A stretch of DNA of 64,000 nt from Chloroflexota bacterium (lineage in GTDB: Bacteria; Chloroflexota; Anaerolineae; Anaerolineales; Anaerolineaceae). Position numbers and translations under genes: made by a program. Positions 47,326 through 57,984 of this stretch are shown one piece after another (the first letter of the stretch is position 1; every line of letters starts with the position of its first letter). The DNA lies in assembly GCA_012522475.1 (NCBI GenBank), contig JAAYKH010000043.1, positions 1 to 64,000 of the forward strand, in the 5' to 3' direction. The notes beneath the pieces are model-generated. The model was not told the DNA's origin. It worked only from the letters and a program-made list of their open reading frames with translations, and searched no databases.

Positions 47326-49139
47326 AAAGAGCCCTCATGCTGGCCGTACTGCTGACCCTGGTTTTAACTGCCTGCAGCGAAGCGACCGTAAACCCAACAC
47401 CAGAAACCGTTGACCCCGCGACCATACCCGACCCCACTGCCACCCCAGCACCCACACCCACGGATAAAACGCCCGTTATCCTGACGATTTGTACCGCCAG
47501 CCTGCCAGAGACAACCTTCCCTTACAGTGGCCCGGCTACCGCTGCCAAACGCCGGCTGACCGATCTGCTGTTTCCTCCGGCATTGAACGAAATTGACGGA
47601 GAACTGATTCCTTTGCTGCTGGAGCGAATCCCGTCCCAGGACAATGGCGACCTGCGCCTGGAGGCGGTGTCGATTCGGCGCGGGCAGATGGTGATCGATA
47701 CCCAGGGCCAGTTGGTGATGGCGGGTGAGGGTGTTCGCCTATGGCCCAGTGGTTGCCGAGAGGAGGCCTGTGTTATCACCTGGAACGGGTTAGACCCGCT
47801 GGAGATGGACCAGATGGTGGTTGACTATACCCTGCGTGACGGCCTGACCTGGAGCGACGGGACCCCTGTCACCCCGGCCGACGCTGTCTTCAGTTACCAT
47901 CTGGCGAGTGATCCTTCTGGGACTGCCTTCGGCTGGGCAGAGACCTATACGCAAACCTTCAGTGCCTGGGACGCTCACACGCTGACCTGGCGTGGTTACC
48001 CGGGGTTTGCCTCGGAGCATATTGAACAATTCTTCTGGGCGCCTCTGCCGGCGCATCGCTTTGCTGAGAATGCGGAGGGCGCGGCCATCGCTGCCGACCC
48101 GCTATGGCGCGCGGACATGCCCGGTTATGGGCCCTTTGCCTTGGCGGAATGGGGTGTAGAGGAGCTGCGATTAACGCGCAACCCGCACACCCCGGCAACA
48201 GAAGCAGCCTTCCCGGGTGTCGACCAGGTGATATTGCGCCGGGTTGAGGGCGGCGCGGGGGCTGCCTGGGACGCGCTGCAAGCGAGGACCTGTGACGTGC
48301 TGGATGCGTCTTTTAACCTGGCGGAACGCCCCGACCTTCTGGATGCCATTCGGAACTCGGACAGCTACGAGTTGTGGATTGAACCTGACAGCACCTCGAC
48401 GCAGCTGGTGTTTGGCATCCGCCCAGCTGAATACGACGCGCTGGCCAACCCCGTGTTTGCGCAGCGAAAAGACTTTTTCGCTGACCCGCGCACACGCCAG
48501 GCCCTGGCGCAGTGTATTGATACCGCCGCACTGGCCGAACAAACCGGGACGCAGCCCGCCATACTGGCCGGGTTGAGCTACGATCCCGTGGCGGGCGTAG
48601 CCCTGCTGGAGCAAACTGGCTGGCACGATCACGATGGTGACCCATCCACACCGCGCCAGGCGCAAGATGCACTGGGTGTGTTTAACCTGACACCACTGAC
48701 GCTGACGCTGCTGGCGGGCCCCACACCCTTTCATCAGGACCTGGCCGCGGGGATCGCCGCGTTATTGACAGCGTGTGGTGTGGGTGTGACGGTGGAAACG
48801 CTGCCGATTGAGGAGCTCTACGCACCTGGGCCGGAGGGGCCATTGTTTGGACGCGGGTTCGATTTGGCGTTGATCGCCTGGCAGCCCTCGCCTGCGCCGG
48901 GTTGTGCGCTGTATACCAGCCCGGTTGTGCCGCATGCGGCCAACAGCTGGATCGGTACGAACATTGCCGGCTTTTCCGATCCCGATTACGACGCGGCTTG
49001 TATAACGGCTTTGTTAGCACCCCCTGCCGAGGCCGCGGCGCGCCAGGCAGCGGCCGATGATGCTTATTTGGAGCACCTGCCCGCACTGCCGTTGGTGCAG
49101 CCAGTACAGGTTGAGGTGTGGTTTGAGGGCGAAAAGTAG
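47322..49139 (+). CDS. Peptide-type ABC transporter substrate-binding lipoprotein (SBP_bac_5)
   Basis: Lipobox VLTACSE; DYTLRDGLTWSDGTPVTPADAVFSYHLASDP; ATGA overlap with rsgA. Confidence 0.85.
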   Translation: MKRALMLAVLLTLVLTACSEATVNPTPETVDPATIPDPTATPAPTPTDKTPVILTICTASLPETTFPYSGPATAAKRRLTDLLFPPALNEIDGELIPLLLERIPSQDNGDLRLEAVSIRRGQMVIDTQGQLVMAGEGVRLWPSGCREEACVITWNGLDPLEMDQMVVDYTLRDGLTWSDGTPVTPADAVFSYHLASDPSGTAFGWAETYTQTFSAWDAHTLTWRGYPGFASEHIEQFFWAPLPAHRFAENAEGAAIAADPLWRADMPGYGPFALAEWGVEELRLTRNPHTPATEAAFPGVDQVILRRVEGGAGAAWDALQARTCDVLDASFNLAERPDLLDAIRNSDSYELWIEPDSTSTQLVFGIRPAEYDALANPVFAQRKDFFADPRTRQALAQCIDTAALAEQTGTQPAILAGLSYDPVAGVALLEQTGWHDHDGDPSTPRQAQDALGVFNLTPLTLTLLAGPTPFHQDLAAGIAALLTACGVGVTVETLPIEELYAPGPEGPLFGRGFDLALIAWQPSPAPGCALYTSPVVPHAANSWIGTNIAGFSDPDYDAACITALLAPPAEAAARQAAADDAYLEHLPALPLVQPVQVEVWFEGEK

Positions 49140-49504
49140 GGTGCGCGCCTAAAAGTAGATCCGGTAGCTGGCAGGTCATAGTCCCGGCGTGGCCGTCACA
49201 TGGATCACTGCAGGGGGAAGGGAAAATAGCGTAAAGCCGTGTTATGAGGGTGACGGTTTGCGTTTTAAGTATTGTGAAACTCCTGCAAAAAATGAAAAAT
49301 TTCGCAAAAGTGCATACGTAATATTTTATTGGGTCTGACAACTACCCCCTTGATGTTCCTGGTGTTCTTATGCAGTTTACGCCACTTAGCTGCGCTGAAT
49401 AATGACACGTAATCTATTAATTTCTAATTCAGGTGTAGTGAGGCCATAGACTGTTTTTGGGCTTTGATGATAGGATTATTGAAACAAAGAACCAAGGAGC
49501 CTTT

Positions 49505-50707
49505 GTGAAACAATCTAATTTATTTTCAAATCTTAATCCACTGGATGCCAGGCGTTTTCTGATTTACGCAGTCGTTTATTTCTCTGTTGGCATTGGCGTT
49601 TCGATGCTCGGCCCGCTGTTGCCTTTCCTGGCTGATCATGCGAATGTTTCTGTGGGGCAGATGGGCTTTGCCTTTACCACACAAAACCTGGGCTACCTGG
49701 TCGGTTCTCTGGGTGGCGGCAGTTTTTTTGACCGGTATAAATCGCACCGCTTGCTGGTACTGTGTTTAGCAGCGGTGATACTGACCGGCTTTTTGATCCC
49801 AATGGTGGGCTGGTTCCCGGGGCTGCTGGTGGTGCTGTTCTTCTTTGGGTTGGGAATCGGGGCCATCGATGTAGGTGAAAATATCAACATGGTTTGGATT
49901 TTTCAATCCGAGGTGGGCCCGTATTTAAATGCCGTACACTTAATCTTTGGCGTAGGTGCATTCTGTACCCCGTTGATTATTACCACTGTCCTCGGCTGGA
50001 CTAACGGCAGCCTGACCTGGGCCATTTGGGCTTTGCTGCTCTTGTTTTTTCCGGGGCTGTTGGGCCTGGCAACGACTCCCTCGCCTGAAAACCCTGAAAC
50101 GAATCAAACCGATAGCACAGAAGAAGTGGGCTACGTTGGAACGATTATTTTGTTGATGTTGACCATCTTTTTTGCGGTGGGCGTCCAGATTGGCTTTAGC
50201 GGATGGATTTTCACCTATGTTTCTGATTTAAAAATTGCAGATACCGCCACAGCTTCAATGATCAACGCTTTGTTCTGGGCGAGTTTGTCCTTGGGTCGCC
50301 TGATCGCCATCCCGGTGTCAAAGAAGGTTGCCCCGGGAACGATGATCCTGTTCAATTTTGCCCTCCTGACGCTGGTCTTAATCTTTTTTCTGATTTGGCC
50401 GACGGACCCGGTCATGGTTTGGATCGGCGCTGCCGGGGTTGGCCTGACCACGGCGACCCTTTTCCCAACGCTATTATCCTTCGCCAAAACCCGGGTGAAC
50501 ATGACTGGCCGAATCACGGGTTTGCTTTTCCTGGGGTCCAGCCTGGGGATGATGCTGCTGCCCTTATTGCTTGGGCAGGTGTTTGATCGCTACGGCGGCT
50601 ACCCAATGCTGCTGGTTGTGTTTATCTCGGCGTTGTTAGGGCTGGGCGTGATGAGTCTGCTGAGCGTTAAACGTGCACCTGAACACGACGCGCCTGTAGC
50701 CTCATAA
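49505..50707 (+). CDS. MFS transporter
   Basis: 12-TM pattern; GTG start at 49505 after SD aaggag preferred over 49457. Confidence 0.82.
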   Translation: MKQSNLFSNLNPLDARRFLIYAVVYFSVGIGVSMLGPLLPFLADHANVSVGQMGFAFTTQNLGYLVGSLGGGSFFDRYKSHRLLVLCLAAVILTGFLIPMVGWFPGLLVVLFFFGLGIGAIDVGENINMVWIFQSEVGPYLNAVHLIFGVGAFCTPLIITTVLGWTNGSLTWAIWALLLLFFPGLLGLATTPSPENPETNQTDSTEEVGYVGTIILLMLTIFFAVGVQIGFSGWIFTYVSDLKIADTATASMINALFWASLSLGRLIAIPVSKKVAPGTMILFNFALLTLVLIFFLIWPTDPVMVWIGAAGVGLTTATLFPTLLSFAKTRVNMTGRITGLLFLGSSLGMMLLPLLLGQVFDRYGGYPMLLVVFISALLGLGVMSLLSVKRAPEHDAPVAS

Positions 50708-50758
50708 AGGCCAACCTGCTACTGTATCCTGGAGGTTGAAAAGGGTGAAAAAATGAAT

Positions 50759-50790
50759 GACCCCCGGACAGTGAATGCCGAGGGTCTTTT
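50759..50790 (+). terminator. Intrinsic terminator
   Basis: GACCCCCGG-N10-CCGAGGGTC-TTTT. Confidence 0.65.
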
Positions 50791-50867
50791 GTGTACCGCA
50801 CAGTTAATGGGCGAGTATTTCAAAAAATGCTGTTTTGTCTTGCTCCTGGTAAAGCCAGCCATAAACC

Positions 50868-51638
50868 TCAGGTGACCAGACCGTTAGCCTCCTGGAGGGT
50901 GTCGCGCAGTTGATGCGTTAGCTGCTGGAAGGTCTTTGAGTAACGCATTTCGGGTGTGCGCGGCCGCGCTAAATCCACCGGCATGTCAAGGATGATGCTG
51001 CCCGGCCTTGCGGAGAGCGCCAGAATCCGGTCTGAAAGATAGACTGCCTCGGGGATGGAATGGGTCACCAACACCACGGTCTTTTGATGAGCATGCCAGA
51101 TATGCAGCAATTCATCCCCCATCCGTTCCCGCGTTAGGGCGTCCAGTGCGCCAAAGGGTTCGTCCAGCAGCAGGATATCCGGGTCCTGCATCAAGGCACG
51201 CGCAATCGCCACGCGCTGTGCCATTCCACCCGAGAGATCGCGCGGATAAGCACGCTCAAAGCCTTCCAGCCCTACCAGTCGGATTAAATCCTGAGCACGG
51301 GCAAGAATTTCACTCCGGGGCAACCTTTTTAATTCCAGGGGCAGGCTGATGTTGTCAATCACCCGACGCCAGGGCATCAGGTTTGCCTTTTGAAACACCA
51401 TACCGATCCTGGGTTGAGCGGTGTTATAGCGCACTGTACCCGCAGTGGGCGACACCAACCCCGCCAGAACCCTCAACAGGGTACTTTTGCCGCAGCCAGA
51501 AGGCCCAATTAACGCGACAAAGCCGTTGGGCGGCAGGCTGAAGGTCAAGTCGTGCAGCGCATGCACCACGCCGCTGGCATCCCGGAAGATCACGCCCAGG
51601 TTGTGGACGTTCAAGGCTGCTTCAGGGGAGGAATTCAT
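50868..51638 (-). CDS. ABC transporter ATP-binding protein of an FMN-riboswitch-controlled importer
   Basis: IGPSGCGKSTLLRVLAG, LSGGMAQRVAIARAL, LLLDEPFGALDALTRE (nitrate/sulfonate/taurine class). Confidence 0.88.
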   Translation of the reverse strand: MNSSPEAALNVHNLGVIFRDASGVVHALHDLTFSLPPNGFVALIGPSGCGKSTLLRVLAGLVSPTAGTVRYNTAQPRIGMVFQKANLMPWRRVIDNISLPLELKRLPRSEILARAQDLIRLVGLEGFERAYPRDLSGGMAQRVAIARALMQDPDILLLDEPFGALDALTRERMGDELLHIWHAHQKTVVLVTHSIPEAVYLSDRILALSARPGSIILDMPVDLARPRTPEMRYSKTFQQLTHQLRDTLQEANGLVT

Positions 51639-52692
51639 TGGTGAAGGCCTTATTTAGGTCCTGAGTTTCGGTCAGCAAACCCATGTCAAGCAGCACCTGC
51701 TGCATATTGATCCAACCCGCCGGTTCGGTATAGCCCAAACGCTCAGTCTGCCATAGCGCAATCGATTCAGCCAAAATCTGGCGTTGCAGGTCGGTGTCCG
51801 CTTCAGACAGATTTTCCACGTATTTTCCGCTGATCTCGTAGGCTTCAATGGGGTTATCAGCCGTATCAGCAATCCCCTGGAGCATTGCGCCAATAAAGGC
51901 CTTGACCATTTCGGGGTTATCTGCCAAGGCAGTTTCATGTGTCACCAGGCCATTGGAAACCAGTTGCATATAATCAGCGACGCGTACCACGTCCACGTCA
52001 TAGCCCTGTGACCGCAATACCACCGGCTCATTGGCCAGGTAAATCACCGCGGAATCTACCTGCCCGGTGACAATGGCTTCCACCTGATTGAAACCAATCG
52101 AAAGCATGTTAACATCATCCTCGGTCAACCCGCCGGCATCCAGCAAGGCCATGAAACCAATATAACTGGCGCCATACAATCCCGGCAGCCCAATGCTAAC
52201 CCCACGCAAATTTTCTGGCACCCTGATTTTTTGATCTGTTAATGAAACCACACCGACGGGATAATCAGCGTACCAGGCCGCGACATAGGTCACGGGCAAA
52301 CCCTGGGCGCGCGCCAGCAGTACTTGCTCTCCGCTGGCAATAGAAAAAGTTTGTTCACCCGCACCAATCAGGGCAATCGCATCCGCTTCGTTGCCATATT
52401 CCAGGTGTACATCAAAGCCCGCCTCCAGGAAATGGCCCTTCTCAATCGCGACGTAAATGGGGGCGAACTGAATATTCGGGATATACCCCAGGGTCAATCG
52501 CGTCGATGTTGGGCCAACGGGTTCATGCACCTGGGGAGCCTGGCAAGCGGACAATGTCAGGCTCAAGAAAACCAACAGGGTTACCAGAGCCAGGGCAGGT
52601 TTATATTTCATCAAAGTATGCTCCTTTTTATTACATCGTAAACTATCAGGCTTCCTGACGCCAGGATTGCCACGACAACAATTGCTTTTCAA
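51622..52692 (-). CDS. ribY: NMT1/SsuA-type substrate-binding lipoprotein, RibY-like (riboflavin/flavin precursor)
   Basis: Lipobox LTLSACQ; LGYIPNIQFAPIYVAIEKGHFLEAGFDVHLEYGNEADAIALIGAGEQTFSIASGEQVLLAR; downstream of FMN riboswitch. N-terminal start probably internal (MKYKPALALVTLL). Confidence 0.7.
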   Translation of the reverse strand: MKSNCCRGNPGVRKPDSLRCNKKEHTLMKYKPALALVTLLVFLSLTLSACQAPQVHEPVGPTSTRLTLGYIPNIQFAPIYVAIEKGHFLEAGFDVHLEYGNEADAIALIGAGEQTFSIASGEQVLLARAQGLPVTYVAAWYADYPVGVVSLTDQKIRVPENLRGVSIGLPGLYGASYIGFMALLDAGGLTEDDVNMLSIGFNQVEAIVTGQVDSAVIYLANEPVVLRSQGYDVDVVRVADYMQLVSNGLVTHETALADNPEMVKAFIGAMLQGIADTADNPIEAYEISGKYVENLSEADTDLQRQILAESIALWQTERLGYTEPAGWINMQQVLLDMGLLTETQDLNKAFTNEFLP

Positions 52693-53452
52693 TCAATAAA
52701 ACCAGGCCGTACAAAACCATAGCCAGAACGACCAGGGTAAAAATTGCCACAAACACCAGGGCCGTATCATACTGCCCGCGTCCGACGTTGATTAAAAAAC
52801 CCAGCCCGCGGTCCGAGCCCACCAGCTCGCCAACGACTGCGCCAATCACCGACAGGGTGGCGCCAACGCGCAAACCGCCCAGGTAAATCGGCAGGGCTGC
52901 GGGGACCTCTAACTTCCAGAAGTTTTGGGGCGAACTGGCCTTTAAAGTACGCATCAGATCGCGTAGGTCTTGGGGGACTTCGCGTAAACCTACGACCGTG
53001 TTAATCAAAATTGGAAAAAAGACTGTTAAGCTGCATACCAGAATTTTTGAAAAGAGCCCCGGGCCGAACCAGATCACCAGCAGCGGCGCGATAGCGACCA
53101 CCGGCAGGGACTGGCTGGCTATCAGGTAAGGCGAAAGCAGCTTTTCTAAGGAGGCGGATTTGGCCAAGAGGTAACCCAAACTGGTCGCCGCAAAACCGCC
53201 GATAAACAATCCGGCCAGGACCTCAAACAGGGTGGTCAGGGTATGCCGTTGCAATTGGCCACTAACCAGGGATTGTAAAAAGCGACGCCAAACCAGCCCT
53301 GGCCCGGGCAGGATGAAGGTCGGCAAACCGAATAGCGAGGTCGCAACCTGCCAGATCAGGAGCCCAATCGCCAGAGACACCATCAAGTACGTCAGGCGGG
53401 AAAGCAAGCCTGTTGTTTGGAAGGAACGCTCTTTTTTTCTGTCTGTCTTCAT
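52646..53452 (-). CDS. ribX: ABC transporter permease, RibX-like
   Basis: Inner-membrane permease motif ASSPQNFWKLEVPAALPIYLGGLRVGATLSVIGAVVGE. Start at ATG 53452 (MKTDRKKERSF); the ORF-track start 53542 lies inside the riboswitch. Confidence 0.75.
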   Translation of the reverse strand: MKTDRKKERSFQTTGLLSRLTYLMVSLAIGLLIWQVATSLFGLPTFILPGPGLVWRRFLQSLVSGQLQRHTLTTLFEVLAGLFIGGFAATSLGYLLAKSASLEKLLSPYLIASQSLPVVAIAPLLVIWFGPGLFSKILVCSLTVFFPILINTVVGLREVPQDLRDLMRTLKASSPQNFWKLEVPAALPIYLGGLRVGATLSVIGAVVGELVGSDRGLGFLINVGRGQYDTALVFVAIFTLVVLAMVLYGLVLLIEKQLLSWQSWRQEA

Positions 53453-53453
53453 T

Positions 53454-53482
53454 AAAAAAGCCCCGGTTTTAAAATAAGGGGC
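53454..53482 (-). terminator. Riboswitch expression-platform intrinsic terminator
   Basis: Minus strand GCCCC-ttattttaaaacc-GGGGC-TTTTTT ending immediately before the permease ATG. Confidence 0.8.
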
Positions 53483-53508
53483 AGGGATCATCATCCAAAG
53501 GACGCACC

Positions 53509-53655
53509 GATCTTCTCTCATTCGGACTATCACCGCCGGCACCGGCTTTTTACCGGTTCATGCGCCCTGGATGGCGCTCGTGGGCTCTCCCTTTTTCGGG
53601 ATTACCACCGATCGGGAATTGGGTCAGCGACCCTCACCCTGCCCCGAAGGTTATC
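53509..53655 (-). promoter_or_regulatory. FMN riboswitch (RFN element)
   Basis: Minus strand: AACCTTCGGGGCAGGGTGAGGGTCGCTGACCCAATTCCCGATCGGTGGTAATCCC...GAGCCCACGAGCG...GCCGGTGCCGGCGGTGATAGTCCGAATGAGAGAAGAT, matching conserved RFN blocks. Confidence 0.95.
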
Positions 53656-53808
53656 GGTTATTAGCTGATTGAAGTATATCCATTGGCTTGAGTGTTGTCA
53701 ATTCTTTCGGTTGGTTTATGGCTGCTAAAATATTTTATGCTTGCCAGCCCCTTAAAGCTATCGTAAAATACGGAAACAAGAGTTCCAATATCCTGGTAGG
53801 ATGAGGCG

Positions 53809-56382
53809 ATGATCCCTGTAAAATTACGCATAGAAGGCTTTCTTTCGTACCGTGAAGCCGTTGAACTGGATTTCACGAACTTCAACCTGGCTTGCATCTC
53901 GGGCCCCAATGGGGCGGGAAAGTCTGCCCTGCTGGACGCCATCACCTGGGCGCTGTTTGGTCAGGCGCGTAAACGCGATGAATCCGTGATCAACAACCAC
54001 CCCTCGGTGAAGACTGCCGCGGTCACCTTCGATTTCGATTTTGAAAATGCTCGCTACCGGGTACAGCGTATCAACCCACGCGGTAAGCCCACCGTGGTGG
54101 ATTTTTTCATCTGGTCAGATGCGGAAGAAACCGGCCGCTGGAAGCTTCTCTCTGAACGCACCCTGCGGGCAACGGAGCATAAAATCGAAACAACGCTGCG
54201 CATGAATTTTGACACCTTCACGAACGCTTCCTTTTTCCTACAGGGCAAAGCAGATCAATTTGCCACCGCCAAACCAGCTGACCGGAAACGGATTCTCAAC
54301 AACGTCTTGGGGCTCGAGATTTTTGAAACTTACCGGGATGCCACCAGCCTGAAACGGCGCGGTTTAGAAAAGGACGTAAAAGCCCTGGAAGACCGCATCA
54401 GCGAGATTCAAAATGAACTTAATGAAGAAACTCAGCGCAAAGAGCGTTTACAAACCCTGGAAATCCAATTGGCGACCACCTCTAAACAGCGTCAGGAACG
54501 GGCGTCTGCCCTGGATCACATCCGTCAAATGCGCGCTGCCCTCGCTGAGCAGGGCAACATGCTGGAGGCTTATCAAAATCAGATGGAAGCCATCTCCCAG
54601 AATCAGCAGCGGATAATAAAGACCCTGACCGATCGACATGCGGAAAAAAAGGCCCACGACCAAACGCTTCAAGCTGCAGAAACGATCGAAAAAGCATACC
54701 AGGATTGGCAGACAGCACACACTGCCCTGGAAGCTATGGAAGAACTTGCCGGGCAATTTCGTCAGCGCGACGCCTTGCGTCACGAGCCTCTGCGCCTTAT
54801 CCAGGCGGAAGAAGCTCGCCTAAGGGAGGCATTGGCGAACCTGACCGAACAACATACCACGCTTCAAAAAAACCTTTCTGAAATGGAAACGCTGAAGCAT
54901 CAAGAAAACGCAGCCCAAGAAAAAATTGCTATGGCCAAACAGAAACTGAAAGCAAGGGAAACGCTCCAGGAAGAGGCGGGACGCCTGCAGGAACAGCAGG
55001 CCGAAGCAAAAGCGGAAAACCCGCGCCTGCTTAATGAGATGAACGCGCTTAAAGCGCGCATCGATCAGTTGCAAGCTGCCGAAGGCGTGCAATGCCCCCT
55101 GTGCGGCGGATCGCTTCATGCCGATGAACGGGAGACCCTGATTCAAGACCTGACACACACCGGGGTTGAGATGGGCGACCGGTTTCGGGCCAATAAGCAG
55201 CTTTTGGAAACTTTTGAAGCGCAGCTTAACCAAATTGGTTCACAACTGGCCGACCTGAATAACGCAGAGGTTGCCCTGCGAGAGGCCACCCGTCAGGCAG
55301 ACCAGATTGAGCTTTTAAAGGCGGAGTTACATGTGCAACAGGAAACTTGGGAAGCCAAGGGCAAGCCACGCCTGCTGCAGATCACCGCTGCACTGGAGAC
55401 GGCGTCCTTTGCCCTGGAGGCACGCGCCCGATTGGCTGAGATTGACGCCGAGCTGACAAAGTTGGGATACGACCTGGAAGCGCATGAGAGCTTGCGCCAG
55501 GTCGAAAGCATGGGTCGAGAAACTCAGGAAAAGTTCCGGCAATTGGAGACAGCCAGGGCTGCCTTGGCACCCATTGAACGTGAAATCGAGGGTTTGGAAG
55601 GCCAGTTGGTCGAGCTGGAAGCAAACCTGGATGCAATGACGTCCACTCGTGACGAGGCTGCAGCCAGGTACGCGGCAGTCGAAGCCACCATCCCCAACCT
55701 GACCCAGGCTGAAACAGACCTGTACGACATCCAGGAGCAGGAAAATCGGTTGCGTGAAGATGTGGGCCGGGCAATGCAGAATGTAGTGATTTTAGAAAAA
55801 TTCAAAGCGCGTAAATCTGCGATGCTGGAAGAGCGGGAGGCGCTGACCCAGCAGATCGCAGATCATAAACAATTGGAACTTGCCTTTGGTAAGGACGGTA
55901 TTCCGGCTTTATTGATCGAACAGGCCCTGCCAGAGATTGAAGAATCCACTAACGCGCTGCTCTCACGCCTCAGTAATGGGCGCATGTCCTTCAACTTTGA
56001 AACCCAACGAGAATACAAAGACACCAAGCGGGAAGACCGTAAAGAAACCCTGGATATGGTTATCAACGACGGTATTGGTGAACGGGACTATGAAATGTTC
56101 TCAGGCGGAGAGGCTTTCCTGGTAGATTTCTCCATTCGGCTGGCACTATCCCAGGTCTTAGCCCGCCGGGCAGGTGCACGCCTGCAAACCCTGGTGATTG
56201 ACGAGGGCTTTGGCAGCCAGGACGCTCAGGGGCGGCAACGACTGGTGGAAGCTATTAACCAGGTACAGGACGATTTTGAGAAAATTCTAATCATCACACA
56301 CCTGGACGAGCTTAAGGAGGTCTTTCCCACACGAATAGAGGTGGAAAAAACCCTGGAGGGATCAAAATTAACGGTGGTGTAG
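53809..56382 (+). CDS. SbcC/Rad50-like SMC-family ATPase
   Basis: ISGPNGAGKSALLDAITWALFGQARK, long coiled coil, zinc hook VQCPLCGGSLH, MFSGGEAFLVDFSIRLALSQ, LVIDEGFGSQD. Confidence 0.92.
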   Translation: MIPVKLRIEGFLSYREAVELDFTNFNLACISGPNGAGKSALLDAITWALFGQARKRDESVINNHPSVKTAAVTFDFDFENARYRVQRINPRGKPTVVDFFIWSDAEETGRWKLLSERTLRATEHKIETTLRMNFDTFTNASFFLQGKADQFATAKPADRKRILNNVLGLEIFETYRDATSLKRRGLEKDVKALEDRISEIQNELNEETQRKERLQTLEIQLATTSKQRQERASALDHIRQMRAALAEQGNMLEAYQNQMEAISQNQQRIIKTLTDRHAEKKAHDQTLQAAETIEKAYQDWQTAHTALEAMEELAGQFRQRDALRHEPLRLIQAEEARLREALANLTEQHTTLQKNLSEMETLKHQENAAQEKIAMAKQKLKARETLQEEAGRLQEQQAEAKAENPRLLNEMNALKARIDQLQAAEGVQCPLCGGSLHADERETLIQDLTHTGVEMGDRFRANKQLLETFEAQLNQIGSQLADLNNAEVALREATRQADQIELLKAELHVQQETWEAKGKPRLLQITAALETASFALEARARLAEIDAELTKLGYDLEAHESLRQVESMGRETQEKFRQLETARAALAPIEREIEGLEGQLVELEANLDAMTSTRDEAAARYAAVEATIPNLTQAETDLYDIQEQENRLREDVGRAMQNVVILEKFKARKSAMLEEREALTQQIADHKQLELAFGKDGIPALLIEQALPEIEESTNALLSRLSNGRMSFNFETQREYKDTKREDRKETLDMVINDGIGERDYEMFSGGEAFLVDFSIRLALSQVLARRAGARLQTLVIDEGFGSQDAQGRQRLVEAINQVQDDFEKILIITHLDELKEVFPTRIEVEKTLEGSKLTVV

Positions 56383-56510
56383 CTTGAACGCTGCCCCGCT
56401 GGCGCCCGTATGACGTCAACGCGCAACCCAAAATATCGTCATGCTTTTAGCGTGACCCACAGGATACATTTTTTCAAGCAACCCCACATGTAACGACCTG
56501 CCCCGAATCC

Positions 56511-56540
56511 ATAACGCCCATGCTGTTGCACGGGCGTTAT
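56511..56540. terminator. Hairpin between convergent sbcC-like and lpd genes
   Basis: ATAACGCCC-N12-GGGCGTTAT perfect 9-bp arms. Confidence 0.55.
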
Positions 56541-56586
56541 TGGGGATTGTGGTCCGCCTGTTATCTTTATTTTAATCCACAAGTGT

Positions 56587-57984
56587 TTACATGTGAATGG
56601 CCTTGCCCTGTGCGCCTTGCGCTGCTTCCATAATCGCCTCACTCAGGGTGGGATGCGCGTGCACATTGTGGGCAATCTCGTGAGTGGTTAGCTCAAAGCG
56701 TTGTGCCAGGGTCAGCTCGGGCAGCAGTTCCGAGACATCCGGGCCGACCATTTGTGCGCCAAGGATTTCGCCATATTTTTTGTCGCTGACAACTTTCACA
56801 AAACCCTGGTAATCGCCCAGCCCGAGCGCTTTGCCGCTGGCCTGGAAGGGGAACTCACCAACAGTAACGTCGTAGCCTTTTTCCTTGGCCTGAGCTTCGG
56901 TATATCCAAAGGAAGCGGTTTGTGGGTAGCTGTAGGTGGCGCGGGGCATCATATCGTAATCAAGAACCGCGGTTTCGACGCCGGCAATATTTTCTGCAGC
57001 GACAACTCCCATCGCTGAAGCAACATGCGCCAGCAGAAGCTTGCCAGTCACATCGCCAATTGCCCAGATGCCTTCAATATTGGTCGCCATGCGCTCATCA
57101 ATCTCAATATGCCCCCGGTCACTCAGTTTGACCCCGATCTCTTCCAAACCTAAGCCCTGACTGTTGGGCTTGAACCCAATCGCCACCAGGGTCAGGTCTG
57201 CTTCGATGGTTTCTTGACCGTCCTTGGTCTCGACGGTGACGACGGTGCCCTTTTTACGGGTTTTTACATCCTGCACCCTGGACCCGGTCATCACCTTAAT
57301 GCCGCGCTTTTTATAGGCTTTTTCAATCTCTGTGCTCACTGCTTCGTCTTCGAGTGGCAGCAGGCTATCCAGCATTTCAACGATGGTCACCTCAACACCA
57401 TAGGCGTTCCAGATCGTAGCAAATTCAACACCGATGGCACCGCCACCGATGATTACAGCGGATTTGGGCAGCGTGTCGCGCAAGATGGCAGCTTCATAAT
57501 CAACGACCTTTTCACCATCCAGTTCTACACCCGGAACGGTGAAAGAATGCGCGCCGGTAGCAATAATGATGTCTTTGGCTTTGAGGGTTTCAACCTCGCC
57601 TTCATCGGGGCGGACTTCCACCGTGTCTTTGGATGTTAGTTTTGCCGCACCCATCAGTACATCGATCTTGTTCTTTTTCATTAAAAAGTTGATGCCGCGC
57701 ACCAATCGCTCGGAGGCCTTGCGACTGCGACCGTGGGCGACACTATAATCCAGCTCAAGGTTCTCCACCTTAAACCCAAATTCCTTTCCCCGCTCACGCA
57801 GGATAAGGGCAATATCGGCGTTCTTAAGCAGGGCTTTCGAGGGGATGCAGCCAACATTTAAACACACACCACCCAGAAAGCGTTTTTCGATGATGGCGGT
57901 TTTCTTTCCAAGCTGTGCACTACGAATGGCAGCAACATACCCGCCAGGGCCAGCGCCAATTACAATTACGTCATATTCTTTCAT
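56587..57984 (-). CDS. lpd: Dihydrolipoyl dehydrogenase
   Basis: [46 protein letters not shown] (redox CxxxxC), C-terminal [14 protein letters not shown]. Confidence 0.96.
   Translation of the reverse strand: MKEYDVIVIGAGPGGYVAAIRSAQLGKKTAIIEKRFLGGVCLNVGCIPSKALLKNADIALILRERGKEFGFKVENLELDYSVAHGRSRKASERLVRGINFLMKKNKIDVLMGAAKLTSKDTVEVRPDEGEVETLKAKDIIIATGAHSFTVPGVELDGEKVVDYEAAILRDTLPKSAVIIGGGAIGVEFATIWNAYGVEVTIVEMLDSLLPLEDEAVSTEIEKAYKKRGIKVMTGSRVQDVKTRKKGTVVTVETKDGQETIEADLTLVAIGFKPNSQGLGLEEIGVKLSDRGHIEIDERMATNIEGIWAIGDVTGKLLLAHVASAMGVVAAENIAGVETAVLDYDMMPRATYSYPQTASFGYTEAQAKEKGYDVTVGEFPFQASGKALGLGDYQGFVKVVSDKKYGEILGAQMVGPDVSELLPELTLAQRFELTTHEIAHNVHAHPTLSEAIMEAAQGAQGKAIHM

Noticed and set aside
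49137-49150. Extra copy of the TAGGGTGCGC hairpin-repeat motif after the SBP gene
   Set aside because: Only ~10 nt match and no hairpin partner.
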